This document shows positions 1 through 7,066 of a DNA stretch of 7,066 nucleotides, piece by piece. The DNA lies in the NCBI GenBank assembly GCA_015492755.1, contig WGEM01000027.1, positions 1-7,066 on the forward strand. Direction: 5' to 3'. Each line of letters begins with the position of its first letter. Position 1 is the stretch's first letter. Origin of the DNA: Gemmatimonadota bacterium. Lineage in GTDB: Bacteria > Gemmatimonadota > Gemmatimonadetes > Longimicrobiales > Gaopeijiaceae. Under the pieces are notes generated by a model. The model saw only the letters and a list, made by a program, of their open reading frames with translations, had not been told where the DNA came from and did not search any database. Position numbers and translations under genes: made by a program.

Positions 1-889
1 GATAGGCGCAACGGGCGGCGAAGCGGCATCCTTCGGGCCAGCGGATGGGATTGGGCACCGTCCCCGGAATGGGGCGCAGCGGTCGTTCCGGATCGTCGAT
101 GTCGGGCAGCGAGTCCAGCAGCCCCCGCGTGTAGGGGTGCAGGGGGTCGGCGAAGATCTCCTCCACCGAGCCCGTCTCCACGATCTGCCCGGCATACATC
201 ACCGCCACCCGGTCACACACTTCCGCCACCACGCCCAGATCGTGGGTGATGAGGAGCATGGCCATGCCGTGGCGGGCGCGGAGGTCCGCAAGGAGCTCGA
301 GGATCTGCGCTTGAATCGTCACGTCCAGCGCCGTGGTGGGCTCGTCGGCGATGAGCACGCGGGGCTCGCACGCGATGGCCATGGCGATCATCACCCGCTG
401 CCGGAGGCCGCCGGAGAGTTGATGCGGGTAGGCCCGCAGCTGCCGTGCCGCCTCCGGTACGCCCACCTCATCCAGCAGGCGGGCCGCCTCCTCCAGCGCC
501 CGGCCCCGGGGGATCCGGCGGTGCAGCCGCAGCACCTCGGCGATCTGATCTCCCACCGGGTACACGGGGTTCAGCGAGCTCATGGGCTCCTGGAAGATCA
601 TGGAGATGTCGTTGCCCCGGATGGCCCGCAGCGCCGCCTCGTCCGCCTCCAGAAGCTCGAGCCCGTCGAAGCGTATGGACGAGCCCTCCATCACCCTGGC
701 GGGCGGGCGGGGGAGCAGACCCAGGATGGAGAGCGAGGTCACCGTCTTGCCGCACCCCGACTCCCCCACGAGCCCCAGCGTCTCACCGGCGTCCAGGTGG
801 AAGGACACGCCGTCCACGGCGCGGGCCACCCCCTGGTCGGTAAAGAACCAGGTGCGGAGATCCCGGACGGAGAGGACGGGCTCGCTCAC
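1..889 (-). CDS. dppD: Dipeptide/oligopeptide ABC transporter ATP-binding protein (DppD/OppD family), 3' end beyond window
   Basis: This is one of the two ATPase subunits that normally power a peptide/nickel-type importer at the inner face of the membrane. Translating from a GTG at 889 gives 296 residues with no stop before the window edge, so the C-terminus is missing. Visible motifs in order are Walker A GESGCGKT (42-49), the Q-loop in IFQEP (Gln100), the signature LSGGLRQR (158-165, with Leu where Met is common), Walker B VLIADEP (178-184) followed by TTALD, and the H-loop THD (His216). The tail HPYTRGLL and GCRFAARC (Cys288, Cys294) is the start of the oligo_HPY region typical of DppD/OppD, where family members carry a cysteine-rich motif. 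The GTG overlaps the permease stop as GTGA, and a GAGG lies 8 bases upstream. The family assignment is firm; the transported substrate is unknown. Confidence 0.95.
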   Translation of the reverse strand, partial: MSEPVLSVRDLRTWFFTDQGVARAVDGVSFHLDAGETLGLVGESGCGKTVTSLSILGLLPRPPARVMEGSSIRFDGLELLEADEAALRAIRGNDISMIFQEPMSSLNPVYPVGDQIAEVLRLHRRIPRGRALEEAARLLDEVGVPEAARQLRAYPHQLSGGLRQRVMIAMAIACEPRVLIADEPTTALDVTIQAQILELLADLRARHGMAMLLITHDLGVVAEVCDRVAVMYAGQIVETGSVEEIFADPLHPYTRGLLDSLPDIDDPERPLRPIPGTVPNPIRWPEGCRFAARCAY

Positions 890-2058
890 GTGCGGAGCCT
901 CGGGTCCAGGGCGTCCCGGAGCCCGTCGCCCACCAGGTTGAAGGAGAGTACGGTGAAGACGATGGCCAGCCCCGGGAAGGTGGAGAGCCACCAGGCACTC
1001 AGGAGGTAGTCGCGCCCCGCCGCCACCATGGTGCCCCACGACGGAGTGGGCGGTTGCACGCCAAGCCCCAGGAAGGAGAGCCCCGCCTCCAGCACGATGG
1101 TGTTCCCGATTCCCAGCGTCGCCGCCACGATGACCGGCGCCAGCGCGTTGGGGATGAGATGTTTGAGGATGATTCTCCTCTTGGAGTAACCCAGCGCCTC
1201 CGCGGCCAGCACGAACTCGCGCTCCCGCAGGCTGAGGATCTCCCCGCGCACGATACGCGCCGTGGAGGGCCAGAGCGTGAGGCCCAGCACCACGACGATG
1301 AGGAAGATGGAGGGCTCGAACACCGCGATGATGGTGATGAGGAGCACCAGGCGCGGAAAGGAGATGACCATGTCCACGAAGCGCATCACCACGGCATCCA
1401 CCCAACCACCCAGGAACCCGGCCACGGCCCCGATGAGGGTGCCCAACGTGACGCTGATGCCCACCGCCACGAATCCGATGGTGAGCGAGATGCGGGCTCC
1501 GTAGAGCATCCGTGCCAGGACGTCACGGGCATAGTGATCCGTGCCGAGCCAGTGCCGGGCGGACATGCCCACGAGCCGCTCGGTGATGAGATCTCCCTGT
1601 GCGGCGGGATCGGCAGGCGTGATGAGCGGCGTGATGAGCGCCACGAGATAGATGGCGACGATGACCATGAGCCCCGCCACCGCGGTGCGGTTTCGCGAGA
1701 AGGCCCGCACCGCCAAAGCCCGCTGGCTCACGCCCACCGCGCCGCGCTCCACCGGTCGGGAGACGTCGCGCCACGACCAGATCCAGCTCACCGCCAGACC
1801 CAGGAGGAGCGTCAGAACCGCCAGCTTCTCGTCCCAGGCTCCCGCCAGGGCGGCGCGCACCCGCTCCGGGCGCCCCAGGAGCACCGCCAGGAAGCCCACC
1901 CAGACCAGGAGCGCCGTGAGCCCGGTGCCCCAGCGCCCCGCCAGGAGCTGGGGAAGCCCCGGCAGCACCGCCGAAAGGGGCCGCCCGCCCACCGCCCGGC
2001 GGGGCGCCGCGCCGTCCGGCACGGCCGGCATCGTCAGTCCCGTCGCCTCACTACTCAT
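886..2058 (-). CDS. dppC: DppC/OppC-type ABC transporter permease with N-terminal extension
   Basis: This is an inner-membrane permease subunit of 390 aa that would pair with the DppB-like protein to form the translocation channel. The canonical DppC part begins near residue 112 with a first membrane helix at about 124-146. It then shows [20 protein letters not shown] (172-191), several membrane segments, and the EAA coupling loop around 280-305 ([10 protein letters not shown] through [10 protein letters not shown]). It ends in the usual [14 protein letters not shown]. Typical DppC proteins are about 280-310 aa, so roughly 100 residues are extra at the N-terminus. That extension holds two likely membrane helices (about 45-62 and 79-96) and a [14 protein letters not shown] motif (33-45). 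The ATG overlaps the dppB stop by 8 bases (ATGAGTAG), and no strong ribosome binding site precedes it, so translational coupling is likely. A later start is possible, but it would leave well-formed hydrophobic coding sequence unexplained. Confidence 0.93.
   Translation of the reverse strand: MSSEATGLTMPAVPDGAAPRRAVGGRPLSAVLPGLPQLLAGRWGTGLTALLVWVGFLAVLLGRPERVRAALAGAWDEKLAVLTLLLGLAVSWIWSWRDVSRPVERGAVGVSQRALAVRAFSRNRTAVAGLMVIVAIYLVALITPLITPADPAAQGDLITERLVGMSARHWLGTDHYARDVLARMLYGARISLTIGFVAVGISVTLGTLIGAVAGFLGGWVDAVVMRFVDMVISFPRLVLLITIIAVFEPSIFLIVVVLGLTLWPSTARIVRGEILSLREREFVLAAEALGYSKRRIILKHLIPNALAPVIVAATLGIGNTIVLEAGLSFLGLGVQPPTPSWGTMVAAGRDYLLSAWWLSTFPGLAIVFTVLSFNLVGDGLRDALDPRLRT
898..901 (-). promoter_or_regulatory. 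Ribosome binding site of dppD, inside the end of dppC
   Basis: The minus strand reads GAGG, 8 bases before the GTG at 889, within the last codons of the permease gene. It supports the GTG start that overlaps the permease stop as GTGA. Confidence 0.5.
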
Positions 2059-3037
2059 AGCGGATGCGCGGATCCACCACCGCGTAGAGGACGTCGGCGA
2101 TGAGGTTGCCCACCACCACCATGAGGGCGAAGAAGAAGCTCCCCGCCATCACCAGGGCGTAATCACGCTGGAAGATGGCCTCCACGATCACCTTGCCCAT
2201 GCCCGGCCAGGCGAAGACGGTCTCGATGAAGACCGTCCCGCTGAAGAGCACCGGCACGTAGAGTCCCAGGAGCGTGATCACCGGGATGAGCGCGTTGCGG
2301 AGCGCGTGCTTGAAGACCACCACCCGCTCCGGGAGCCCCTTGGCGCGGGCGGTGCGGACGTAGTCCTGCCGGATCACCTCCAGCATACTCCCGCGCATGT
2401 ACCGCGCCACGCCGGCGGTGAGGACCAGCGCAAGCGAGAGCGTGGGGAGCGTCATGTAGCGGATGCGCTCCAGGATCTTCTGCCCGGTGGACAGAAACTC
2501 GTACTCGCTCCCGTACATCCCCGAAGCGGGAAACCAGATGGGCCACTCCCAGACGTTCCGGGCGAAGAGGCTCAGCGTGAGGATGAGCATCAGCGCCAGC
2601 CAGAACGAGGGCATGGAATAGAAGAAGAGGAGGACCACGCTCAGCGTGGAATCCAGCAGCGAGTACTGGCGCACCGCCTGGATGGTGCCCAGCACGATGC
2701 CGAAGACGAACGCCAGGAGGAGCGCCGCGGCGGAGAGGAGGAGGGTGTTGGGGAGGAAGTCGCGGATGACGTCCAGGACGGGACGGCCATGCGTGATGCT
2801 GTACCCGAAGTCACCGCGAAGGGTGGAGGCCACCCACTTCACGTACCGCACACCCACCGGCTGATCGAGCCCGAAGTTGCGCCGCATCTGCTCCACCGTC
2901 TCCGCCGTCATTCCGGGGCGGATCATGGTGAGCATGGGGTCGCCGGGCGCCAGGTTCACCACGAAAAAGATGATGGTGGCGATCCCGAAAACCAGCGGAA
3001 CGGCGCCCAGCAGGCGCCGGACGAGATAGCGCGTCAC
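2051..3037 (-). CDS. dppB: DppB/OppB-type ABC transporter permease
   Basis: This is the first inner-membrane permease of the importer, 328 aa, which is normal for DppB. The N-terminus MTRYLVRRLLGAVPLVFGI runs into the first membrane helix (about 9-29), followed by the characteristic APGDP (30-34). LRGDFGYS (73-80), several membrane helices and the EAA loop (225-251, DYVRTARAKG through HALRNALIP) follow. The family-typical FAWPGMGK (275-282) and the terminal DPRIRYE complete the pattern. The start is a GTG 4 bases after the binding-protein stop. It fits the conserved family N-terminus although the nearest GGAG is 13 bases upstream, so translation is probably coupled to the preceding gene. Substrate specificity cannot be read from the permease. 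Confidence 0.95.
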   Translation of the reverse strand: MTRYLVRRLLGAVPLVFGIATIIFFVVNLAPGDPMLTMIRPGMTAETVEQMRRNFGLDQPVGVRYVKWVASTLRGDFGYSITHGRPVLDVIRDFLPNTLLLSAAALLLAFVFGIVLGTIQAVRQYSLLDSTLSVVLLFFYSMPSFWLALMLILTLSLFARNVWEWPIWFPASGMYGSEYEFLSTGQKILERIRYMTLPTLSLALVLTAGVARYMRGSMLEVIRQDYVRTARAKGLPERVVVFKHALRNALIPVITLLGLYVPVLFSGTVFIETVFAWPGMGKVIVEAIFQRDYALVMAGSFFFALMVVVGNLIADVLYAVVDPRIRYE

Positions 3038-3041
3038 GTCG

Positions 3042-4757
3042 TCAGCGACGCTCCGGATCGATGTACCAGTCCTTGATGTTCACCCACTCCCCTCGAACGT
3101 CCATGGTCACGTTGCGCACGCGCCTGTTCACCCCGTCCAGGCGGTCGGGGAAGTAGAAGTACGTGTAGGGCTGCTCCTCCACGATGGCGCGCTGGTACTC
3201 GGCCCACAGCGCTCTGGCCTCCTCGCGATCCACCGTGAGGCTCAGCGCCTCCAGGAGACGGTCGATCTCCGGATTGCGCGTGCCCGACCAGGCGTAGGGC
3301 TGGTCGATGCGCTCGGAGTGGAAGAGATCGGTGTCGTCCAGCTTGAACTCCACCACCCATCCCATCACCACCCCGTCGAAATCCCTGAGGGAGGGCGTGT
3401 TGATCTGCTGCAGGAGGGTGGCCCACTCCACCACCTGCGGCCGCGCGTCGATGCCCACCTCGGCGAGCTGCGCCTGCATGATCTCGGCGATGTCCTGACG
3501 CTGCTGGTTCCCGGTGTTGTACTTGATGGTGAAGCTCAGCGGGACGCCGTCGGCGTTCTCCCGCACCCCGTCGCCATCCCGGTCGCTCCAGCCCGCCTCC
3601 TCCAGGCGCGCCGCCGCGGCTTCGGGGTCGTAGGGCAGTCCGTGCGCCGCCTCCGGGTCGTAGGCCCAGTGGAAGGGCGGCACACCGGTGTGGGCCACCT
3701 TGCCGTATCCCCGCAGGATCGCCTGGACGATCTTCTCGCGGTCGGTGGCCATGGTGATGGCCTGGCGGACCCGGCGGTCCGCCAGTTGGGGGCGTCGGGC
3801 GTTCCAGGCCACGAAGACGTAGTTGCGGAAGGTGTAGTTCAGGAGCTCCAGATTGGGGTCGTCGATGACGCGCTGCGCCTGATCCGGCCGCACGCCCACG
3901 AAGACGTCGATGTTTTCGGTGAGGAGCTCGGTGAGGAGCGTGGTCTGCTCCGGAATGACGCGGTAGATGTAGCGGTCCACGAATGGCCGCCCGCCCAGCT
4001 CTTCGGGAAAGGCGGGGTTCGCCACGAAGACCCAGCGGTCCTGCGGCCGATGACTGTCGAAGACGAAGGGGCCGTTGCCCACGGGACACTGCGTGCCGAA
4101 GGGATGCTGCTTGAGCTCCGCCGGCGGCACGTCGCCCAGCAGGTGCTCCGGGAGGATGGCCACCGTCCGCCACGGATCCATGAACTCGGCGTGGGGGCGC
4201 AGGCGGATCTTCACCGTGTAGTCGTCCACCACCTCCACGCCTTCCGGCCCCTTCACGTAGTGGTCCCAGAAGGCCTGGTTGGGGAACGCCGTCTCGGGGT
4301 TGGTCACCGTCAGGTACGTGAAGGCCACGTCGTGGGCGTCGGTGGGTTCACCGTCGTGCCAGCTGACGTCGCGGCGCAGGTGGAAGGTGATCTCGGTGTT
4401 GGCGTCGTTCACCTCCCACGACTCCGCGAGGTAGGGGCGGGGGTTCGCGTGCTCGTCGTAGTCGATGAGCGTCATGAGGTTCACGAACTGCTGGTGCTGC
4501 GTCGCGGCGTAGTCCGACGACACCGCCGCGTTCATCCCGTCGGCCAGCTCACCGATGGTCCCCACCACCACCGTGCCTCCGTACCGCGGATCGTCGGGCG
4601 CGGGGTGCCGGGCCCTCGCCTCCTGGAGCCAGGCGTCCACCGCCGGCTCCACGCGCTGGCAGAACGGGTCCGCCGCCGTCCGTGTCGCCTCTCCGCCCCC
4701 GCAGCCCACCAGGAGCACCGCTGCGCTCACCCACCCGATCCTCGTCTTCGTCGACAT
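3042..4757 (-). CDS. dppA: Family 5 extracellular solute-binding lipoprotein (peptide/nickel-type SBP)
   Basis: This is a substrate-capture protein of an ABC importer, 571 aa, predicted to be exported and lipid-anchored. A short signal peptide (1-18) has the charged residues K4 and R6, a hydrophobic stretch and the lipobox LVGC with Cys19. After a linker with a small predicted helix (about 31-50), the SBP_bac_5 fold starts at RYGGTVVVG (58-66). Family hallmarks seen are LAESWEV, FHLRRDVSWHDGEP (125-138), ILPEHLL (201-207), PVGNGPFVF (225-233), VRQAITMATDREKIV (330-344) and LEEAGWSDRDGDGVRE (385-400). It heads the transporter genes, 26 bases after the lipM-like gene and 4 bases before dppB. 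The ATG at 4757 has a GAAGGGA 6 bases upstream. The only cysteines are 19, 33 and 224. The ligand is unknown: peptides are most common in the family, but nickel, glutathione or sugars occur in relatives. The symbol is by class only. Confidence 0.93.
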   Translation of the reverse strand: MSTKTRIGWVSAAVLLVGCGGGEATRTAADPFCQRVEPAVDAWLQEARARHPAPDDPRYGGTVVVGTIGELADGMNAAVSSDYAATQHQQFVNLMTLIDYDEHANPRPYLAESWEVNDANTEITFHLRRDVSWHDGEPTDAHDVAFTYLTVTNPETAFPNQAFWDHYVKGPEGVEVVDDYTVKIRLRPHAEFMDPWRTVAILPEHLLGDVPPAELKQHPFGTQCPVGNGPFVFDSHRPQDRWVFVANPAFPEELGGRPFVDRYIYRVIPEQTTLLTELLTENIDVFVGVRPDQAQRVIDDPNLELLNYTFRNYVFVAWNARRPQLADRRVRQAITMATDREKIVQAILRGYGKVAHTGVPPFHWAYDPEAAHGLPYDPEAAAARLEEAGWSDRDGDGVRENADGVPLSFTIKYNTGNQQRQDIAEIMQAQLAEVGIDARPQVVEWATLLQQINTPSLRDFDGVVMGWVVEFKLDDTDLFHSERIDQPYAWSGTRNPEIDRLLEALSLTVDREEARALWAEYQRAIVEEQPYTYFYFPDRLDGVNRRVRNVTMDVRGEWVNIKDWYIDPERR

Positions 4758-4763
4758 CGTGCG

Positions 4764-4770
4764 TCCCTTC
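4764..4770 (-). promoter_or_regulatory. Ribosome binding site of the solute-binding protein gene
   Basis: The minus strand reads GAAGGGA, 6 bases upstream of the ATG at 4757, inside the 26-base gap after the lipM-like stop (TAA at 4784-4786). The gap is too short for an obvious separate promoter and shows no hairpin terminator, which supports readthrough from the upstream genes. Confidence 0.65.
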
Positions 4771-4783
4771 GTTCAGCGACCTG

Positions 4784-5572
4784 TTAGCGGCTCCACGTCC
4801 ACGCCGCGTCGGCGTAACGTTCCTTCTCCAGCCAGTCCGCGTCCGCGAGCTCACCGGACCGGTACGTCCCCACCTCCCAGCGCCCACCCAGGGCGCGTTC
4901 CAGCCCGTCCAGGAGCGCGTCCGCCACCTCGGCCACCGGGACCTCGCCCGCCAGCTCGCGCACCGTGGCCGGCGCCGCCACCTCCACCGCTCCGCCGGCC
5001 AGCTCCAGAAGGAGGGACTGATCGCCGTCCAGGATGACGGAGCCGTGCTGCAGGAGCGCCGACCCGAGTCGCACCTGAGCGCTCCCCACCAGCTTCCGGC
5101 CGGCCGCCACGATCTCCCCGGGAGCCGGCACCTTGAAGCACGGTCCGGCGTCAGGCGTCAGCGCGGCGCCTCCGTCCTCCACCCGTGCATCAATTCCCAG
5201 CAGACGGAGCCCCAGCGCAAGTCCTTCGTGTACCTTGCGGTACAGTCCCCTCGGTCCGCCGAGTGTGCGGTCCGGGGCCACCACCGCGTAGGTGAGCTCC
5301 GCGTCGTGGAGCACCGCCCGCCCGCCGGTGGGCCGCCGCACGAACGCCACCCCCCGTCGGGCACCCTCCTCCGCATCGTACACGCCCCTGGCGGGCTCAT
5401 TGCGGCCGAAAGACACCGTGGGGGAGGCCCACTGGTAAAGGCGGACCACGCCCTCGCCGGGTCGCGACGCCATGGCCAGCGCGTGATCCAGCGCCATGTT
5501 CCGGGCGCCCGACGCAGGGCCGTCCACGATGACGCGCCAGCCGAGACCCGGTCCGGAAGCCGAGGCGCTCAA
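4784..5572 (-). CDS. lipM: Lipoyl/octanoyl-transfer enzyme, LipM-like octanoyltransferase (LplA/LipM family)
   Basis: This 262 aa protein has the BPL/LplA/LipB fold and would attach an octanoyl or lipoyl group to a lysine of a carrier domain such as GcvH in the cytoplasm. Visible family motifs are GARNMALDHAL (22-32), SFGRNEP (54-60), RRPTGGRAVLHDAELTYAVV (79-98), CFKVPAPGEIVAAGRKLVGS (145-164) and LQHGSVIL (174-181). Cys145, in the GPCF context ahead of GRKLVGSAQ with Lys160, matches the place where LipM octanoyltransferases carry their acyl-thioester cysteine; plain lipoate ligases lack it. That favours octanoyl transfer from octanoyl-ACP over ATP-dependent ligation, but this is from memory of the family. 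LipL-type amidotransferase is another possibility. The start is a TTG overlapping the previous stop (TTGA). It is chosen because the conserved WRVIVDGPASGARNMALD begins about 12 residues later. It sits two genes downstream of gcvP. Confidence 0.87.
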   Translation of the reverse strand: MSASASGPGLGWRVIVDGPASGARNMALDHALAMASRPGEGVVRLYQWASPTVSFGRNEPARGVYDAEEGARRGVAFVRRPTGGRAVLHDAELTYAVVAPDRTLGGPRGLYRKVHEGLALGLRLLGIDARVEDGGAALTPDAGPCFKVPAPGEIVAAGRKLVGSAQVRLGSALLQHGSVILDGDQSLLLELAGGAVEVAAPATVRELAGEVPVAEVADALLDGLERALGGRWEVGTYRSGELADADWLEKERYADAAWTWSR

Positions 5573-6252
5573 AACTCGATGACGTCTCCCGGCGCCATGA
5601 CGCGGGTCTCCGCCCGCGCGCCCACCGCCTCCTTGAAGGCGTCCCCGTCCTGCTCGATGAGCGGCCAGGTGTTGTAGTGGCAGGGGATCACCAGCTCGGG
5701 CTCGACGAACTCCACCGCCCGCACCGCGTCGGCGAGACCCATGGTGAACCGGTCTCCGATGGGGAGCGCCGCCACGTCCACCCGCCCCCGTAGGAGCTGC
5801 ATGTCCGTGAGGAGCGCCGTGTCGCCGGCGTGGTAGAAGCGCTTCCCGCCCTCGAGATCGATGAGGAATCCGGCGGGCGCGGTGGTGTACTTCTCCCCGC
5901 CTGGAAGCGCCAGCTGACCCCCGTGCAGCGCCGGCGTCATCTTCACGTATCCGAAGGGGTAGTGGACCCCTCCGCCGATGTGCTGAGGGCTCGCCTGGAG
6001 ACCCTGCTCCTCCATGTACGACGCGATCTCGAAGGACGCGATGATGGTGGCGCCGGTGCGTCGCGCCAGGGGGATGGCGTCCGCCACGTGATCGTAGTGG
6101 CCGTGGGTGAGGAGGATGAAATCCGCCTCCAGGTCGTCCGCGGTGAGCTCCGTGGTGGGGTTGTCGGCGAGGAAGGGATCGATGACGAGCCGGGCTCCGT
6201 CATCGGTCTCCAGCGCGAAGGTTGCGTGACCGATGAAGGTGAGTTTGGCCAT
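5569..6252 (-). CDS. Metal-dependent hydrolase, UPF0173 / YtkL-like metallo-beta-lactamase fold
   Basis: This is a 227 aa protein of the metallo-beta-lactamase superfamily, with the length and layout of UPF0173 members. The N-terminus MAKLTFIGHATFALE leads to IDPFLADNP (24-32) and then to the metal-binding signature THGHYDH (49-55, His50, His52, Asp54, His55). Further conserved points are the FYHAGDTAL block with its likely metal-binding Asp, and VIPCHYNTWP near the C-terminus with a likely metal-ligand His. No signal peptide or membrane segment is seen, so it should act in the cytoplasm. The biological substrate of this family is not established. The ATG at 6252 is chosen over an upstream in-frame start at 6339. 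It follows AAGGAGGAGG at ideal spacing, matches family N-termini, and avoids a 68-base overlap with gcvP. It lies between gcvP and the lipM-like gene and overlaps the latter by 4 bases. Confidence 0.92.
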   Translation of the reverse strand: MAKLTFIGHATFALETDDGARLVIDPFLADNPTTELTADDLEADFILLTHGHYDHVADAIPLARRTGATIIASFEIASYMEEQGLQASPQHIGGGVHYPFGYVKMTPALHGGQLALPGGEKYTTAPAGFLIDLEGGKRFYHAGDTALLTDMQLLRGRVDVAALPIGDRFTMGLADAVRAVEFVEPELVIPCHYNTWPLIEQDGDAFKEAVGARAETRVMAPGDVIEF

Positions 6253-6256
6253 GGGT

Positions 6257-6266
6257 CCTCCTCCTT
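6257..6266 (-). promoter_or_regulatory. Strong ribosome binding site of the UPF0173-like gene
   Basis: The minus strand reads AAGGAGGAGG ending 4 bases before the ATG at 6252, with the core AAGGAGG about 7 bases away. It lies in the 19-base gap after the gcvP stop and decides the start of the hydrolase gene. It is the best Shine-Dalgarno sequence in the window. Confidence 0.85.
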
Positions 6267-6271
6267 GTGCG

Positions 6272-7066
6272 TCAGGTGCCCGCGCCCTGCTCCTCGTACG
6301 CTGAGGTGGGCGGACAGGCACACACCAGGTGCCGATCACCGTACGCGTTGTCCACCCGTCGTACCGGCGGCCAGAACTTGTGCTCCCACGTCCACGGCGC
6401 CGGGAAGGCGGCGCGCCGGCGCTCGTAGGGGTGCGGCCACGTGTCGGCGGTCACCATACGGGCGGTGTGCGGCGCGTTCTTCAGCGGGTTGTCCCGGGGG
6501 TCGGCCAGCCCCAGCTCCACCTGCTCGATCTCGGCGCGAATCGAGATGAGCGCGTCGATGAAGCGGTCCAGCTCGTCCTTGGGCTCGCTCTCGGTGGGCT
6601 CGATCATGAGCGTTCCCGGCACGGGGAACGAGACGGTGGGGGCGTGGAAGCCGTAGTCCATCAGCCGCTTCGCCACGTCCTCTTCGGTGATCCCCGTGGC
6701 GCGCTTCAGCGGCCGCAGGTCCACGATGAACTCGTGGGCCACACACCCGTCCTTCCCCCGGTAGAGGATGGGGAAGTGCGCCTCCAGCCGCTTGGCCATG
6801 TAGTTGGCCGACAGGATGGCCACCTCCGACGCCCGGCGGGTGCCGCGGGGGCCCAGGAGCGCGATGTACGCCCAGGAGATGGGGAGGATGCTGGCGCTCC
6901 CCCACGGCGCCGCGGAGACCGGTCCGATGGCCTTCTCTCCGCCCACCCGGTGCACCGGATGGCCGGGGAGGTACGGAGCCAGCTCCCGCCGCACGCAGAT
7001 GGGCCCCATGCCCGGTCCACCCCCACCGTGGGGAATCGCGAAGGTCTTGTGGAGGTTGATGTGGCA
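6272..7066 (-). CDS. gcvP: Glycine dehydrogenase (decarboxylating), P-protein C-terminal part; 5' end beyond window
   Basis: This is the pyridoxal-phosphate enzyme of the glycine cleavage system. It decarboxylates glycine and passes the aminomethyl group to the lipoyl arm of H-protein. The visible 264 codons start mid-gene at the right edge. The first residues, [20 protein letters not shown], are the hallmark block holding the PLP-binding lysine (LHKT, visible residue 7). Further conserved blocks are [92 protein letters not shown] and the C-terminal [16 protein letters not shown]. The end matches the single-chain P-protein (about 950 aa) rather than the split GcvPB form, although the N-terminal half is not in view. 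The stop at 6272-6274 is 19 bases before the hydrolase gene, which suggests one transcript. Confidence 0.97.
   Translation of the reverse strand, partial: CHINLHKTFAIPHGGGGPGMGPICVRRELAPYLPGHPVHRVGGEKAIGPVSAAPWGSASILPISWAYIALLGPRGTRRASEVAILSANYMAKRLEAHFPILYRGKDGCVAHEFIVDLRPLKRATGITEEDVAKRLMDYGFHAPTVSFPVPGTLMIEPTESEPKDELDRFIDALISIRAEIEQVELGLADPRDNPLKNAPHTARMVTADTWPHPYERRRAAFPAPWTWEHKFWPPVRRVDNAYGDRHLVCACPPTSAYEEQGAGT

Noticed and set aside
3034..4173. Minus-strand open frame of 379 codons inside the binding-protein gene
   Set aside because: It is another frame of the same strand within the binding-protein coding region, with low-complexity Ala/Gly/Arg/Pro composition and no family motifs.
4758..4783. 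Possible terminator or promoter between the lipM-like gene and the binding-protein gene
   Set aside because: The 26 bases contain no inverted repeat with a T-run and no recognisable -10/-35 pair; only a ribosome binding site is visible.
1054..4787. Long plus-strand open frames (for example 1054-2103, 1652-3076 and 3318-4787) opposite the transporter genes
   Set aside because: They lie antisense to genes with clear family motifs. Their translations are rich in Arg, His, Asp, Glu and Gly with no recognisable domain, as expected from the antisense of GC-rich codons.
6253..6339. Upstream in-frame start that would lengthen the UPF0173-like protein by 29 residues
   Set aside because: The extra residues are Arg/Pro-rich and overlap the gcvP end. 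The ATG at 6252 has a near-ideal ribosome binding site and matches the usual family N-terminus.
1..7066. CRISPR arrays, tRNA or rRNA genes, insertion sequences, phage genes, or a defence or biosynthetic system
   Set aside because: No repeat arrays, structural RNA signatures, transposase or integrase motifs or unusual accessory genes were seen. The coding density is taken up by recognisable metabolic and transport genes.

Overview
The window is a high-GC (roughly two thirds G+C by eye), gene-dense bacterial segment. All seven genes lie on the minus strand and read right to left. The longest gap between genes is 26 bases. I see no RNA genes, mobile elements, CRISPR arrays, long repeats or convincing terminators. 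The lineage cannot be fixed from one window. The lipoprotein signal of the binding protein and the GC-rich style fit a free-living, possibly Gram-negative, high-GC bacterium. Gemmatimonadota would be my guess, at low confidence.

The right part, in transcription order, holds three genes. The first is the C-terminal part of glycine dehydrogenase (gcvP, P-protein of the glycine cleavage system), cut by the window edge. The second is a UPF0173-type metallo-beta-lactamase-fold hydrolase, 19 bases downstream behind a near-perfect ribosome binding site. The third is a LipM-like octanoyltransferase / lipoate ligase-family protein that starts on a TTG overlapping the hydrolase stop. The P-protein and the lipoyl-attachment enzyme make biochemical sense together, because the glycine cleavage H-protein must be lipoylated to work.

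The left part is a peptide/nickel (Dpp/Opp)-type ABC importer. It has a family 5 solute-binding lipoprotein, a DppB-like permease, a DppC-like permease with an unusual N-terminal extension that probably adds two membrane helices, and the ATP-binding subunit DppD, which runs off the left edge. Gaps of 26 and 4 bases and overlaps of 8 and 4 bases suggest one transcript with translational coupling. A second ATPase (DppF/OppF type) would be expected beyond the left edge.

The region looks like ordinary metabolism and transport rather than a new system. The points most worth a second look are the gcvP-hydrolase-lipM linkage and the extended DppC permease.
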